A DNA stretch of 64,000 bases from CAZAFN01 sp964484795 (lineage in GTDB: Bacteria > Pseudomonadota > Alphaproteobacteria > Methylaequorales > Methylaequoraceae), in NCBI GenBank assembly GCA_964484795.1, contig CAZAFN010000005.1:15037-79036 (forward strand). The letters are read 5' to 3'. Positions 27,704 to 35,760 of this stretch are shown one piece after another (within the stretch, counting starts at the first letter, position 1; each line of letters opens with the position of its first letter). Under the pieces are notes generated by a model. That model had not been told where the DNA came from and did not search any database. It saw nothing but the letters and a program-made list of their open reading frames with translations. Made by a program: the position numbers and the translations under genes.

Positions 27704-28435
27704 ATGGCTTATGACTATGAAAGAAATGTCAGATCTAGAGAAACTTCCAGTGAGTTAGATTTAGGCCTTAAGGCCTATATGAGCAAGGTCTACTCTTTTA
27801 TGGCAGTAGGATTGGTCTTAACTGGCGCAATTGCACACTTAACTGCAGCTTTAGCATTTGATTTTAATACTAATTCATATACATCCGTCGGTAATGCAAT
27901 CTTCGGTTCACCACTCGGGTTTATTATAATGTTAGCACCTTTAGGGTTCATCATTGCTTTAAATGTTGGTGTTGCCAAAATGAGAGAGTCAACTCTCCAG
28001 ATTTTATTCTGGGCCTTTGCTGGAGTTATGGGTTTGTCCTTGTCATCAATATTTATTGTATACGAAATGCCCTCCATAGCGAGAGTGTTTTTTATCTCCG
28101 CTGGAACATTTGGTGCACTTAGCCTATACGGATATACAACCAAAAAAGACCTTACAGGATGGGGATCTTTCTTGTTTATGGGTCTAATAGGTATATTAAT
28201 TGCTTCAATTGTGAATATGTTTATGGCTAGTTCAGCCTTACAATTTGCAATATCAGTAATTGGTGTTCTTGTTTTTGCTGGTTTAACAGCTTACGACACG
28301 CAAAGAATAAAGGCTATGTACTATGATGGATCAGGTCAAGAAGGTAAAAAGGCAATAATGGGAGCATTGTCTCTTTATCTTGACTTTATAAATCTTTTCA
28401 TAATGCTTCTTCAGCTTTTTGGTCAAAGAAGATAA
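27704..28435 (+). CDS. Bax inhibitor-1/YccA-family membrane protein
   Basis: This 243-aa protein has seven hydrophobic segments and the N-terminal pattern LGLKAYMSKVYSFMAVGL, then FAGLTAYDTQRIKAMYYDG, with the conserved acidic TAYDTQ of the UPF0005/BI-1 family. Bacterial members include a pH-sensitive calcium leak channel (BsYetJ) and the FtsH modulator YccA. A clear ribosome binding site (AGGAG, 9 bases upstream) supports the start. A strong hairpin follows its stop. Confidence 0.92.
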   Translation: MAYDYERNVRSRETSSELDLGLKAYMSKVYSFMAVGLVLTGAIAHLTAALAFDFNTNSYTSVGNAIFGSPLGFIIMLAPLGFIIALNVGVAKMRESTLQILFWAFAGVMGLSLSSIFIVYEMPSIARVFFISAGTFGALSLYGYTTKKDLTGWGSFLFMGLIGILIASIVNMFMASSALQFAISVIGVLVFAGLTAYDTQRIKAMYYDGSGQEGKKAIMGALSLYLDFINLFIMLLQLFGQRR

Positions 28436-28443
28436 TTTTATCT

Positions 28444-28476
28444 AAGGTTGGTTGAATTACATATTCAACCAACCTT
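28444..28476 (+). terminator. Perfect 14-bp hairpin after the BI-1 gene
   Basis: Bases 28444-28457 pair perfectly with 28463-28476 around a 5-base loop (TACAT). It begins 8 bp after the BI-1 stop. There is no U-tract right after it (CGTTCATGTG follows), so it may be a weak terminator or mRNA 3' stabiliser, and it ends 7 bp before the probable GTG start of the next gene. Confidence 0.6.
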
Positions 28477-28483
28477 CGTTCAT

Positions 28484-29155
28484 GTGAAAAAAATATTTCT
28501 TATTTTTTTTCTTACTATATTTTCAGTTAATTCATCACCTAAATGCTTTGAGCGTTCAGATATTTTCTTCCACGTCTATAGAAATGGCAGCAAGATTGGT
28601 TACCACAAGATTAATTTCTCTAGAAATGAAGATTACGTTAAAGCTTCAGTCGAAATAAAATTCGAAGTAACATTTTTGGGATTCGTTGTTTATGATTACT
28701 ATCACAAAAATGAAGAAAATTGGCTTGATGATAGCCTAGTGAATTTAAGAACAACGACCGACAAAAATGGGGAATCATTATTTTGCAATCTCAATAAAAA
28801 AAATGATGTTTTTGTTGTTGAAGGATCAATTGGAAATGAAGAAATTTTCAATAACATAATTCCAACAAGTTATTGGAATCATAAGTTAATAGTTGGTCGG
28901 TCTACAAAACACGTTCTAAACACTCAGGATTGTAGTTTCATTGATTTAAGCATCAAACCATTAGGTGAAAAAGAAATATATGATGTTGCACTCCTAACAA
29001 ATCATTACAAGCTAACTGGAAAAGAAAGTTCTGGTGAAGCTCTTGATATTGACATCTGGTATGATCAGAATGAAAACTGGGTAAAAATGATTTTCATTAA
29101 GGATGGCAGCAAAATTGAATATTATCTAGATAGGTTTTATGAAAAAGAACAATAA
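28484..29155 (+). CDS. DUF6134-family exported protein
   Basis: The frame can be read from 28448, but that part overlaps the hairpin; a GTG at 28484 gives a proper signal peptide (VKKIFLIFFLTIFSVNS). The 223-aa product has FHVYRNGSKIGYHKINFSR near the N-terminus of the mature part and alternating beta-strand sequence (YDYYHKNEENWLDDSLV), the pattern of the DUF6134 family seen in alphaproteobacteria. Function is unknown. The next gene, an SDR, starts inside its last 17 bp. Confidence 0.72.
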   Translation: MKKIFLIFFLTIFSVNSSPKCFERSDIFFHVYRNGSKIGYHKINFSRNEDYVKASVEIKFEVTFLGFVVYDYYHKNEENWLDDSLVNLRTTTDKNGESLFCNLNKKNDVFVVEGSIGNEEIFNNIIPTSYWNHKLIVGRSTKHVLNTQDCSFIDLSIKPLGEKEIYDVALLTNHYKLTGKESSGEALDIDIWYDQNENWVKMIFIKDGSKIEYYLDRFYEKEQ

Positions 29156-29900
29156 AAAAGTTGCGTGGATTACAGGAGGTGGCACCGGAATTGGCAAGGA
29201 ATTAGCAAAAGTTCTTGTTAAAAACAAATGGAATGTTGTGATAAGTGGAAGAAGAATCGACAAGTTAAATCAAGTTAAAAATTTTGGCAAAAATAATATA
29301 ACTTCATTAAAGTTGGATATAAGTTCTTCAACACAATGCCAAAAAATAGTAAAAAAAATTTTTACAAAATTTGGAAAAATTGATCTAGCAATACTTAATG
29401 CTGCTGCTTACAATCCAGGGAATTTAGAATTTGGTGAGTTAAAAAAAATTAAAAATGTAATTGATGTTAATCTAACTGGTCAAATAAATTGTCTTAGTTA
29501 TATCGTTCCTTATATGAAGAAAGAAAAATCTGGCCAGATTGTTTTTATTTCTTCTCCTGCAGGTTTCAGAGGATTGCCAAACGCTGGAATTTATGGAGTA
29601 ACTAAATCAGCTTTAACTTTTCTAGCCGAAAGCACTCACATAGAATTGTCAAAATCAAAAATTAAAATTCAGGTCGTACATCCTGGTTTTATTAAAACAC
29701 CAATGACTGATAAGAATAAATTTCCTATGCCTTTTTTAATGTCTTCTGAAGAGGCAGCTCAAAAAATATTTAACAAACTGAAATCTCCAGAATTTGAAAT
29801 CTCTTTCCCTAAAAAGCTAATAATACCAATGAAGATTCTTCAAATAATACCTTACAAACTCTATTTTTTTTTAATGAAAAATTTTGTTAAATTAATTTAA
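29139..29900 (+). CDS. Short-chain dehydrogenase/reductase
   Basis: This 253-aa SDR has the NAD(P)-binding GGGTGIGKE (residues 13-21), a basic SGRR suggesting NADPH preference, NAAAYNPG, and the catalytic Ser and Tyr-x-x-x-Lys in SSPAGFRGLPNAGIYGVTKSA. The C-terminal tail ends in a hydrophobic, possibly membrane-associated segment. SDRs often accompany the FAD oxidoreductase/DUF1365/CFA cluster that lies convergent to it, so it may act on lipids. It overlaps the DUF6134 gene by 17 bp. Confidence 0.88.
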   Translation: MKKNNKKVAWITGGGTGIGKELAKVLVKNKWNVVISGRRIDKLNQVKNFGKNNITSLKLDISSSTQCQKIVKKIFTKFGKIDLAILNAAAYNPGNLEFGELKKIKNVIDVNLTGQINCLSYIVPYMKKEKSGQIVFISSPAGFRGLPNAGIYGVTKSALTFLAESTHIELSKSKIKIQVVHPGFIKTPMTDKNKFPMPFLMSSEEAAQKIFNKLKSPEFEISFPKKLIIPMKILQIIPYKLYFFLMKNFVKLI

Positions 29901-29916
29901 TTGAAATAAAAAGTTT

Positions 29917-30444
29917 TCATTGATTAATCTTTAAGAAAGTTATTGTCACCACACCTATTTTTATTCCCCATTTCTTTACATCTGCTCTATTAATCAAAAT
30001 ATTCCTATCTTGCAAAAACATCCAATCATCAAAATCTACCGTAACGGTTGAGTTTTTAACTTTTAAATTCAATTTGTAAGTCCAATTCAAAGCATTGCCA
30101 ACTGCTTTTCCCTTCGCTTCTCCAATCACATCATCAGCACTGCCAAGATATTTTTTTTCACCCAATATTTTTATTTTCCAAATTCTTTGTTCTTGCTCAC
30201 CATCATCATATAAAAACTTCTCATTAAGAACTAACGTGTCTCCATCTTTTTTTCCATCAATATCTACGCTAAATGATCTTTGCAGATTTCCAAATCGGTC
30301 ATGAAACAACCCCCAAGCCTCAACCTTACCAGAAAAATAATCCTCTAATATTAGTTCGGGATTATTATTTTTAAACTTATCTATATCCATATTTGTCGAA
30401 CATGAAACAACAAAAAACAAAGTAATTACTCTAATTAGTTGCAT
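29917..30444 (-). CDS. DUF3833-family lipoprotein
   Basis: This 175-aa protein has a short signal with lipobox (FFVVSCS, Cys15) and the DUF3833 pattern: LEDYFSGKVEAWGLFHDRFGN in outline, DEWMFL-like DDWMFLQDRNILINRADVKKWGIK, and a C-terminal ITFLKI. In proteobacteria this family is encoded with the CFA-like methyltransferase and DUF1365 genes, as here. Role is unknown. It is the last gene of the minus-strand cluster from 34946. Confidence 0.85.
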   Translation of the reverse strand: MQLIRVITLFFVVSCSTNMDIDKFKNNNPELILEDYFSGKVEAWGLFHDRFGNLQRSFSVDIDGKKDGDTLVLNEKFLYDDGEQEQRIWKIKILGEKKYLGSADDVIGEAKGKAVGNALNWTYKLNLKVKNSTVTVDFDDWMFLQDRNILINRADVKKWGIKIGVVTITFLKINQ

Positions 30445-30471
30445 ACTAAATATATGGTACCAGATTCAGAA

Positions 30472-31761
30472 CTATCCATAAATTTTTTTCTGAATTTTTA
30501 CCTGCTCATTTTGGTTGGATTTAAAATTTATCAGCAAAAAACCTGAAATTAATTTAAGTAGAACTGGAAGAAAAGCATATGAAAAAAATATAAATCTTTT
30601 GCTTTCATTATTTATTGCTTGATTTGTGTCAAAGTCTAGAATGCCAAGAACTCCAAACACAAATAAACTCATCAAAGCAAAAGAAATTTTATTGATAAAA
30701 GTAATAAAAGAAAATAACAACCCAGAAATATCTTCTTTAAATTTATATTTGTGGATATCCGTTATATCAGCCTGAATGGATGGAGGAATAATTAAATCTG
30801 CCCCTAGGCAAAAACCTGTAAGACAAGATATAATTATAAAACAAAATAAGTCGCCACTATCTAAAAATAAGACAAACACAAAAAATAATGATGAAAGGGA
30901 AAGTGAGACTGCCCAGGTATGGTTTTTGTTTATTTTTTTACTTAATAAAGTCCAGAATGGTATTCCTAAAATTGCAAAGAGGAAATAAAAAAACAAAACT
31001 CTCTGTCTATCAAAATCATTACCCCCGAGAACGTACGTGACAAAAAAGGCAAACAAGATCATTGGAAGTACATTTGCCAAACTATTAATTAAAAAAATTG
31101 CCATCAATCTGATTAAAGATTTATTTTTCTTTAAGTTTCTCAATGTTAAAAAAAAATTTTTATTTTCTTTTTTTTGTGTATTTTCAGTTGGCACAAAAAA
31201 GCAAATCAATAAAATCCCAATGAACCCAGAAAGAACTGCAACATACACCAAATATTCTGCTAATTCTCCACTATTAAATTCAAATATCATTGGCAATCCC
31301 AAAGAAAAAAATAGACCCAGTAAAATGAAAAACTCACGAGACGCACTAAGCTTCGTTCTTAAAAAATAATTCCTTTCTAGGTCATAACCAATTGAAAGAT
31401 ATGGTATTTGGAACATTGTCCAGCCCAAATACAACAAACCAACCCAAATCAACAAATAATGCTCATACGGGATGAATTCTAAAACAAAAAGTTTTTTCAA
31501 CGCAAAGCCAGAAATTAATCCACCAAATATAAGCCAGTATTTTCTAGAAAAAAATGATTTATCATTTACCCACCCCATTATTGGATCAGAGACTATATCA
31601 ATAAGTTTTGCTAAAAAAAGGTAGATGCCAATATCAGAAAGATCATAACCATATTTTTCTGAATAAAGTGCTGGCAAAATAATCATTACAGGAAAAGTGG
31701 GGATGGCAAATGCAAATGCTGGAGAAGCATACAGAATGTTTCTAAGAGTAATATTAGTCAA
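30472..31761 (-). CDS. MFS transporter of the GPH (sugar/cation symporter) type
   Basis: This 429-aa protein shows twelve hydrophobic segments and GPH-like motifs, such as YGYDLSDIGIYLFLAKLIDI, DPIMGWVNDKS and MFQIPYLSIGYDLERN. In the related clusters of other proteobacteria a transporter of this type is always annotated as a sugar/cation symporter, though a lipid-related role is more consistent with context. It starts 1 bp after the CFA-like stop on the same strand. Confidence 0.85.
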   Translation of the reverse strand: MTNITLRNILYASPAFAFAIPTFPVMIILPALYSEKYGYDLSDIGIYLFLAKLIDIVSDPIMGWVNDKSFFSRKYWLIFGGLISGFALKKLFVLEFIPYEHYLLIWVGLLYLGWTMFQIPYLSIGYDLERNYFLRTKLSASREFFILLGLFFSLGLPMIFEFNSGELAEYLVYVAVLSGFIGILLICFFVPTENTQKKENKNFFLTLRNLKKNKSLIRLMAIFLINSLANVLPMILFAFFVTYVLGGNDFDRQRVLFFYFLFAILGIPFWTLLSKKINKNHTWAVSLSLSSLFFVFVLFLDSGDLFCFIIISCLTGFCLGADLIIPPSIQADITDIHKYKFKEDISGLLFSFITFINKISFALMSLFVFGVLGILDFDTNQAINNESKRFIFFSYAFLPVLLKLISGFLLINFKSNQNEQVKIQKKIYG

Positions 31762-31762
31762 T

Positions 31763-32947
31763 TCAAACTTTCTTTATCAAGAATTGACCAACATTAATAT
31801 TCCCAGATCTAAAGCCCCCTTCACAATATCCTAAATAATATTTCCACATTCGCTTAAATGTATTATCAAATCCCATCTGTTTGATTTTTTCCCATGAACC
31901 TTCAAATGAATTCATCCAATGTTTAAGGGTCTTCGCATAATGATGCCCAAACATTATTTGTTCCTGAATTGTTAGGCCACTGGAAAAAGCTACTTTCCTC
32001 ATTTCCTCCACAGAAGGCAACATACCTCCAGGAAAAATGTAAGTCTGAATGAAATCTGGAAATCTTCTATAGCTTCTGTAAAAATTGTTTTCAATTGTTA
32101 TTGTTTGAAGTCCAATGCATCCATTGTGTTTTAAATTTTTTTTTAAAGTATTAAAATAAATTGGCCAATACTTCTCACCCACAGCCTCAAACATTTCTAT
32201 AGAAACTATTTTGTCATAAAAACCTTTTATATCTCTGTAATCTTTCAATTTAATGTTTATTTTGTCATTTAATTTTTCTTCAAAAACTCTTTTTTTCACT
32301 GATTCGTATTGTTTTTTCGAAATAGTAATGGCTGTCACTTTGGCTGAAAGATTCTTTGCCAAAAAAATTGAAAAACCGCCCCATCCACAACCAATTTCAA
32401 GCACTTCATCATTTTGTTTGATTTGGCACATTCTAATTAAATTTTTATATTTATTAATTTGAGCATCATAAAGATCTTCCATACCACTGTTAAACAATGC
32501 AGATGAATAGGTCATTGATTTATCCAACCAATATTTGTAGAAATTATTGCCTAAGTCGTAGTGCATACTTATATTTTTGCGTGACCCAGATTTAGTATTT
32601 CTATTAAAGTAATGTTTCAATCTTAGAAACAAAATAATGTACCATTTACCACGAATAAATTTTGAGAATTCATGGAAATTTTTGGCACCCCATTCTAAAA
32701 AATCACTTAGACTGGATGTATCCCAATTTTCATCAATGTAACTTTCTGCCCAACCTAGATCACCTTTTAGAAAAAAATCGTCTAAACATTTCATATTTTT
32801 TATTGAAATTTCAGCATTTGGTCCCGGATTATTAGCTTCAAAAAAAAAAACTTTTTTTTTCTTGTTGTAAACAGAAATCTTTCCGTATTTGCTTTGTGAC
32901 AAAACACTATAAAAAAGTTCTAATTTTTTTTTTAGCTCTTTATTCAT
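31763..32947 (-). CDS. Cyclopropane-fatty-acyl-phospholipid synthase-family methyltransferase
   Basis: This 394-aa SAM-dependent enzyme has an N-terminal lipid-binding part and the CFA core: SMHYDLGNNFYKYWLDKSMT, YSSALF, the SAM-binding VLEIGCGWGGFSIFLAK, VSIEMFEAVGEKYWP, and the C-terminal HYAKTLKHWMNSFE. It transfers a methylene or methyl group to an unsaturated phospholipid acyl chain. Its cluster partners (FAD oxidoreductase and DUF1365) suggest a role like that of the furan-fatty-acid or stress-lipid methyltransferases rather than the housekeeping Cfa. Confidence 0.92.
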   Translation of the reverse strand: MNKELKKKLELFYSVLSQSKYGKISVYNKKKKVFFFEANNPGPNAEISIKNMKCLDDFFLKGDLGWAESYIDENWDTSSLSDFLEWGAKNFHEFSKFIRGKWYIILFLRLKHYFNRNTKSGSRKNISMHYDLGNNFYKYWLDKSMTYSSALFNSGMEDLYDAQINKYKNLIRMCQIKQNDEVLEIGCGWGGFSIFLAKNLSAKVTAITISKKQYESVKKRVFEEKLNDKINIKLKDYRDIKGFYDKIVSIEMFEAVGEKYWPIYFNTLKKNLKHNGCIGLQTITIENNFYRSYRRFPDFIQTYIFPGGMLPSVEEMRKVAFSSGLTIQEQIMFGHHYAKTLKHWMNSFEGSWEKIKQMGFDNTFKRMWKYYLGYCEGGFRSGNINVGQFLIKKV

Positions 32948-32949
32948 GA

Positions 32950-33711
32950 TTATTTAACAGAAGAAAAAAAGTCGTCAGGTTTTTTTGGTTTCTTTATATA
33001 TATTGCGCCTTTAAAAAACAATTTCAATGCCTGGATGTAAATGCCTAAAGTTACCTGAAGATTTTGGAAGATTCTACCAAAAAGAACCTTTAGCAAATTA
33101 ATTTCGCTCATCTGCCTTGACCTACCAGAAAATGATGCTTCAAAAATCTTTTGGTTATTTACTTCATAAAATATAAAAAAGTTTAACAAATTATTGTCAA
33201 TGCTAAATTTTATCTTATAACTCCCTTTAACTTTAAAAAATGGTGATACGTAAAATTTTTTTTTAATATTGAAAAATTTTTCATTCCTAACTTTACAAAT
33301 GTAAGCGTGCCTTTCATTAAATGTGTTGCTCACTTCGAAAATTATTACCTTTGCATTTTTTTTTTTATCATAACAAACAAAAATTGATATTGGATTAAAA
33401 ACGTAACCTAAAATTCTTGGCAAGCAAAAAGCTTTAATGGATTTAATGTTATAAATTGAATTTTTTTTTAATTTTTTTTGCAAATATTCATAAAGACTCA
33501 CTTTTTTTTCATTAACTGAACCATGATCATTATCACAAAATGTAAAGAAAGAAATTTTATTCCTTCTAAATGTTAAAAAATTTCCAAAATTACAAATGTC
33601 AAACCAAAAATAAGTCAACTTGTATTTAAAATTATGATTAAATGGTTTAAACCTTGAATGTTTCACTATTCCTTCATACAAGGCATCTTTTGTAAAATTT
33701 ATTTTAACCAT
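32950..33711 (-). CDS. DUF1365-family protein
   Basis: This 253-aa protein has the DUF1365 pattern: ALYEGIVKHSRFKPFNHNFK, FCDNDHGS, FCLPRILGYVFNPISIFVCYD and VSNTFNERHAYI. The family is always found with a FAD oxidoreductase and a CFA-like methyltransferase. Its biochemistry is not settled. It overlaps the FAD gene by 13 bp and ends 2 bp before the methyltransferase start. Confidence 0.92.
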   Translation of the reverse strand: MVKINFTKDALYEGIVKHSRFKPFNHNFKYKLTYFWFDICNFGNFLTFRRNKISFFTFCDNDHGSVNEKKVSLYEYLQKKLKKNSIYNIKSIKAFCLPRILGYVFNPISIFVCYDKKKNAKVIIFEVSNTFNERHAYICKVRNEKFFNIKKKFYVSPFFKVKGSYKIKFSIDNNLLNFFIFYEVNNQKIFEASFSGRSRQMSEINLLKVLFGRIFQNLQVTLGIYIQALKLFFKGAIYIKKPKKPDDFFSSVK

Positions 33712-34946
33712 TCTCTTCTCATTCCTGACATTTTCTCAGCAACATTTAGTCCTGATTTTATTCCATCTTCGTGAAATCCATACCCTAAATATGCACCGCA
33801 GAACCAAGTTTTATTTTCTCCTTGAATTAATTTAATATCTTTTTGTGCCTCAAAAGTTTCACAATTAAAAATAGGGTGCTCATAATGTATAATCTTATAG
33901 GTTTTATCTTTTTTAGGTTCTTGACTTGGGTTTAGTGTTACAAAAATATTTCTACTTGTTTCTAGTTTTTGAAGTTGGTTCATCCAATATGTAACAGAAA
34001 TTTCATTCTTTCCATTTTCCAAATAATTCCAACTCGACCAAACCTTTTTTAATTTTGGCATTAATGATTCATCAAAATGTAAAAAAACTTTATTCTTTTT
34101 ATATTGTATTTTAGAAAAAATTTTTCTTTCATTCGATGCCATATTTTCTAGTATATTTTTAATTTGATCGGCATGAACAGCCAATACCACATAATCATAT
34201 TTTATTATCTTTTTGTCAATTTTTATCTCCACATATTTACCATTTCTTCTTACAACCTTAACATTACAATTTTTTATGGGATTTATATTCTTACATCTAA
34301 TTATTTTTTCTACGTAATTTCTACTTCCACCAAGAACAGTCCTCCATTTTGGTCTGTCAAAAAATTTTAATAAACCATGATTTGAGAAAAAATCCACAAA
34401 CTCTCTCAATGGATATTTTTTAATATCTTTCAATGATGACGACCAGATACTTGAAGCCATTGGATAAATATGGTTGTACTTAAAAAAATCTGAGTAATTT
34501 TTCTTGTGCAGATATTCATCAATAGTGGAAAAAGAGAAATTTTCTTTATCCAACTCGACACTTTTATAAAATCTAACTATTTCAAATAACATCTTAATGA
34601 ATTTGAGATTTAAAAAATTTGATTTCTGGCCAAAAATAGATGACATATTTGATCCTCCATATTCCAGAGCACCTTTATCTTTAGAAAATGCAAATGACAT
34701 ATCACTTTCATAAGATTCTACATTTAGACTTTTAAACAAATTACACAGATTTGGATAATTAATTTCATTGAATACTATGAAACCTGTATCAACGGATATA
34801 TCCATTTCATTAACTTTGATTTTTTCCGTGTTGGAATGACCACCAAAGTATGAGTTTTTTTCAAAGAGATCAACTTTGTGACCCTTTGAAAGCAACCATG
34901 CACAAGATAATCCTGAAATCCCACTGCCAATAACAGCTATTCTCAT
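33699..34946 (-). CDS. FAD-dependent amine-oxidase-like oxidoreductase
   Basis: This 415-aa flavoprotein begins with the dinucleotide-binding motif IAVIGSGISGLSCAWLLS and FEKNSYFGGHSNT, then has VDTGFIVFNEINYPNL and a C-terminal WFCGAYLGYGFHEDG. The set FAD oxidoreductase, DUF1365 and CFA-like enzyme matches the proteobacterial cluster linked in Rhodobacter to singlet-oxygen stress and unsaturated or furan fatty acid formation. It heads the minus-strand cluster. Its upstream 100 bp is an A/T-rich tract next to the divergent small-RNA promoter. Confidence 0.9.
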   Translation of the reverse strand: MRIAVIGSGISGLSCAWLLSKGHKVDLFEKNSYFGGHSNTEKIKVNEMDISVDTGFIVFNEINYPNLCNLFKSLNVESYESDMSFAFSKDKGALEYGGSNMSSIFGQKSNFLNLKFIKMLFEIVRFYKSVELDKENFSFSTIDEYLHKKNYSDFFKYNHIYPMASSIWSSSLKDIKKYPLREFVDFFSNHGLLKFFDRPKWRTVLGGSRNYVEKIIRCKNINPIKNCNVKVVRRNGKYVEIKIDKKIIKYDYVVLAVHADQIKNILENMASNERKIFSKIQYKKNKVFLHFDESLMPKLKKVWSSWNYLENGKNEISVTYWMNQLQKLETSRNIFVTLNPSQEPKKDKTYKIIHYEHPIFNCETFEAQKDIKLIQGENKTWFCGAYLGYGFHEDGIKSGLNVAEKMSGMRREWLK

Positions 34947-35008
34947 TTTTTTAATAAAACATAATATTAGAAATTAAAAAAAAAAAGAAAAAAAAATCAA
35001 TATATTGT

Positions 35009-35037
35009 TTGACTTATATAAAAAATCACTATATATT
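35009..35037 (+). promoter_or_regulatory. Sigma-70-type promoter of the small transcript
   Basis: TTGACT (35009-35014) and TATATT (35032-35037) are separated by exactly 17 bases, giving a predicted start near 35044. A perfect 9-bp inverted repeat (34997-35005 with 35031-35039) brackets it, so it might also be an operator. Confidence 0.6.
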
Positions 35038-35043
35038 GATACT

Positions 35044-35168
35044 GGGCTAGTATGATTATAACAAAACTTTGTGCAATAACATTCTCCTCAATTTTTTTGT
35101 TACTACTAGTTTCAAGTCTATTTTAATTTCCTCCAATAAAACCCTGGTTCTGCCAGGGTTTTATTGTT
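35044..35168 (+). ncRNA. Candidate small RNA (about 120 nt) with intrinsic terminator
   Basis: No gene covers this stretch, yet it has a well-spaced promoter, a predicted start near 35044 and a 13-bp terminator hairpin ending near 35165. The transcript holds two pyrimidine-rich motifs complementary to Shine-Dalgarno sequences: CTCCTC (35084-35089) and CCTCC (35130-35134), the latter just before the terminator. Such motifs are common in alphaproteobacterial trans-acting RNAs. A 24-codon frame (35052-35126, MIITKLCAITFSSIFLLLLV...) could encode a tiny membrane peptide, but its ATG would be only about 8 bases from the transcript start and it has no ribosome binding site. I favour RNA over peptide. 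Confidence 0.5.
35135..35165. terminator. Bidirectional intrinsic terminator
   Basis: AATAAAACCCTGG (35135-35147) pairs perfectly with 35153-35165 around TTCTG. The stem has a GC-rich core and A/T-rich base, so it can end the small transcript on the plus strand and the small genes converging on the minus strand. Confidence 0.85.
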
Positions 35169-35210
35169 AAATCTAAATTGTAGTCTTATTTTGCTGTTAT
35201 ATTGGGAAGT

Positions 35211-35480
35211 TTATGGTTTTCTGTAGATTGTTAACCAGTTTGATGAGAGCAATTGATGGTCCAGTGACTCAACATTGTCATAACCGGAAAGCTCAGAAGT
35301 ATTGTAATTGTTCAAGTTTTTACGAAACGAGTGATCGTAATTTCTTCTAATTCTATCAAACCTTATGTTATGTATTAGATTCAACATCAAGATACTTAAC
35401 GACTCATTAGAAATTTGTTTAATTCTATTCTCTGATAAAGTGCCTTCTAAACTCACAAACTGCTGAAAAATAAGGATCAC
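35211..35480 (-). CDS. Possible small hypothetical protein
   Basis: This 89-codon frame begins at a GTG at 35480 that lies inside the end of the upstream 111-aa gene (56-bp overlap). The product has no motif, signal peptide or membrane segment I can see and is rich in Asn, Ser and Arg. Either it is a real coupled gene, possibly starting at a later Met (residue 32), or it is the out-of-frame remainder of a longer version of the upstream gene. I cannot decide between these. Confidence 0.35.
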   Translation of the reverse strand: MILIFQQFVSLEGTLSENRIKQISNESLSILMLNLIHNIRFDRIRRNYDHSFRKNLNNYNTSELSGYDNVESLDHQLLSSNWLTIYRKP

Positions 35481-35760
35481 CAGGTCTTGGTTCTGTAATC
35501 ATAACTTCTCTATTTAAAGCACATGACTCTGCAATCAAGGTATTGAGCAAATGTCCTGCATTAGCATATGATGTATGAATAGCAAGAAAGAAATTATCAG
35601 AATTCCTACACTTCTTTAATTGTTTTTGTAATTCTCCTGGAGACATTTCTTTATTATATATCACTTTGCACCAATTGGCTGAATAACTGAAATTAAAGGT
35701 AAAAACTGTTAAAAAAAATAAAATCAACTTAATATTTTTCTTCATATGAAAATTCTCCAA
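35425..35760 (-). CDS. Small exported hypothetical protein
   Basis: This 111-aa protein has a clear signal peptide (MKKNIKLILFFLTVFTFNFSYSA, starting at Met6 and ending SYS-A). The mature part has four Cys (NWCKVIYNKE, KKCRNS, ESCALN and AVCEF) suited to two disulfide bonds in the periplasm. I do not recognise the family. It overlaps the end of the upstream PAP2 gene by 19 bp, so it is probably co-translated with the glycosylation set. Confidence 0.6.
   Translation of the reverse strand: MENFHMKKNIKLILFFLTVFTFNFSYSANWCKVIYNKEMSPGELQKQLKKCRNSDNFFLAIHTSYANAGHLLNTLIAESCALNREVMITEPRPGDPYFSAVCEFRRHFIRE

Noticed and set aside
34974..34996. A-rich tract as a mobile-element scar or poly-A tail
   Set aside because: No target-site duplication or element nearby; simple A/T-rich intergenic sequence.
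35052..35126. 24-codon hydrophobic frame (possible microprotein or leader peptide)
   Set aside because: No ribosome binding site, very short leader, and no run of one amino acid as in attenuation leaders; the RNA reading explains the region better. Kept as a possibility within the small-RNA entry.
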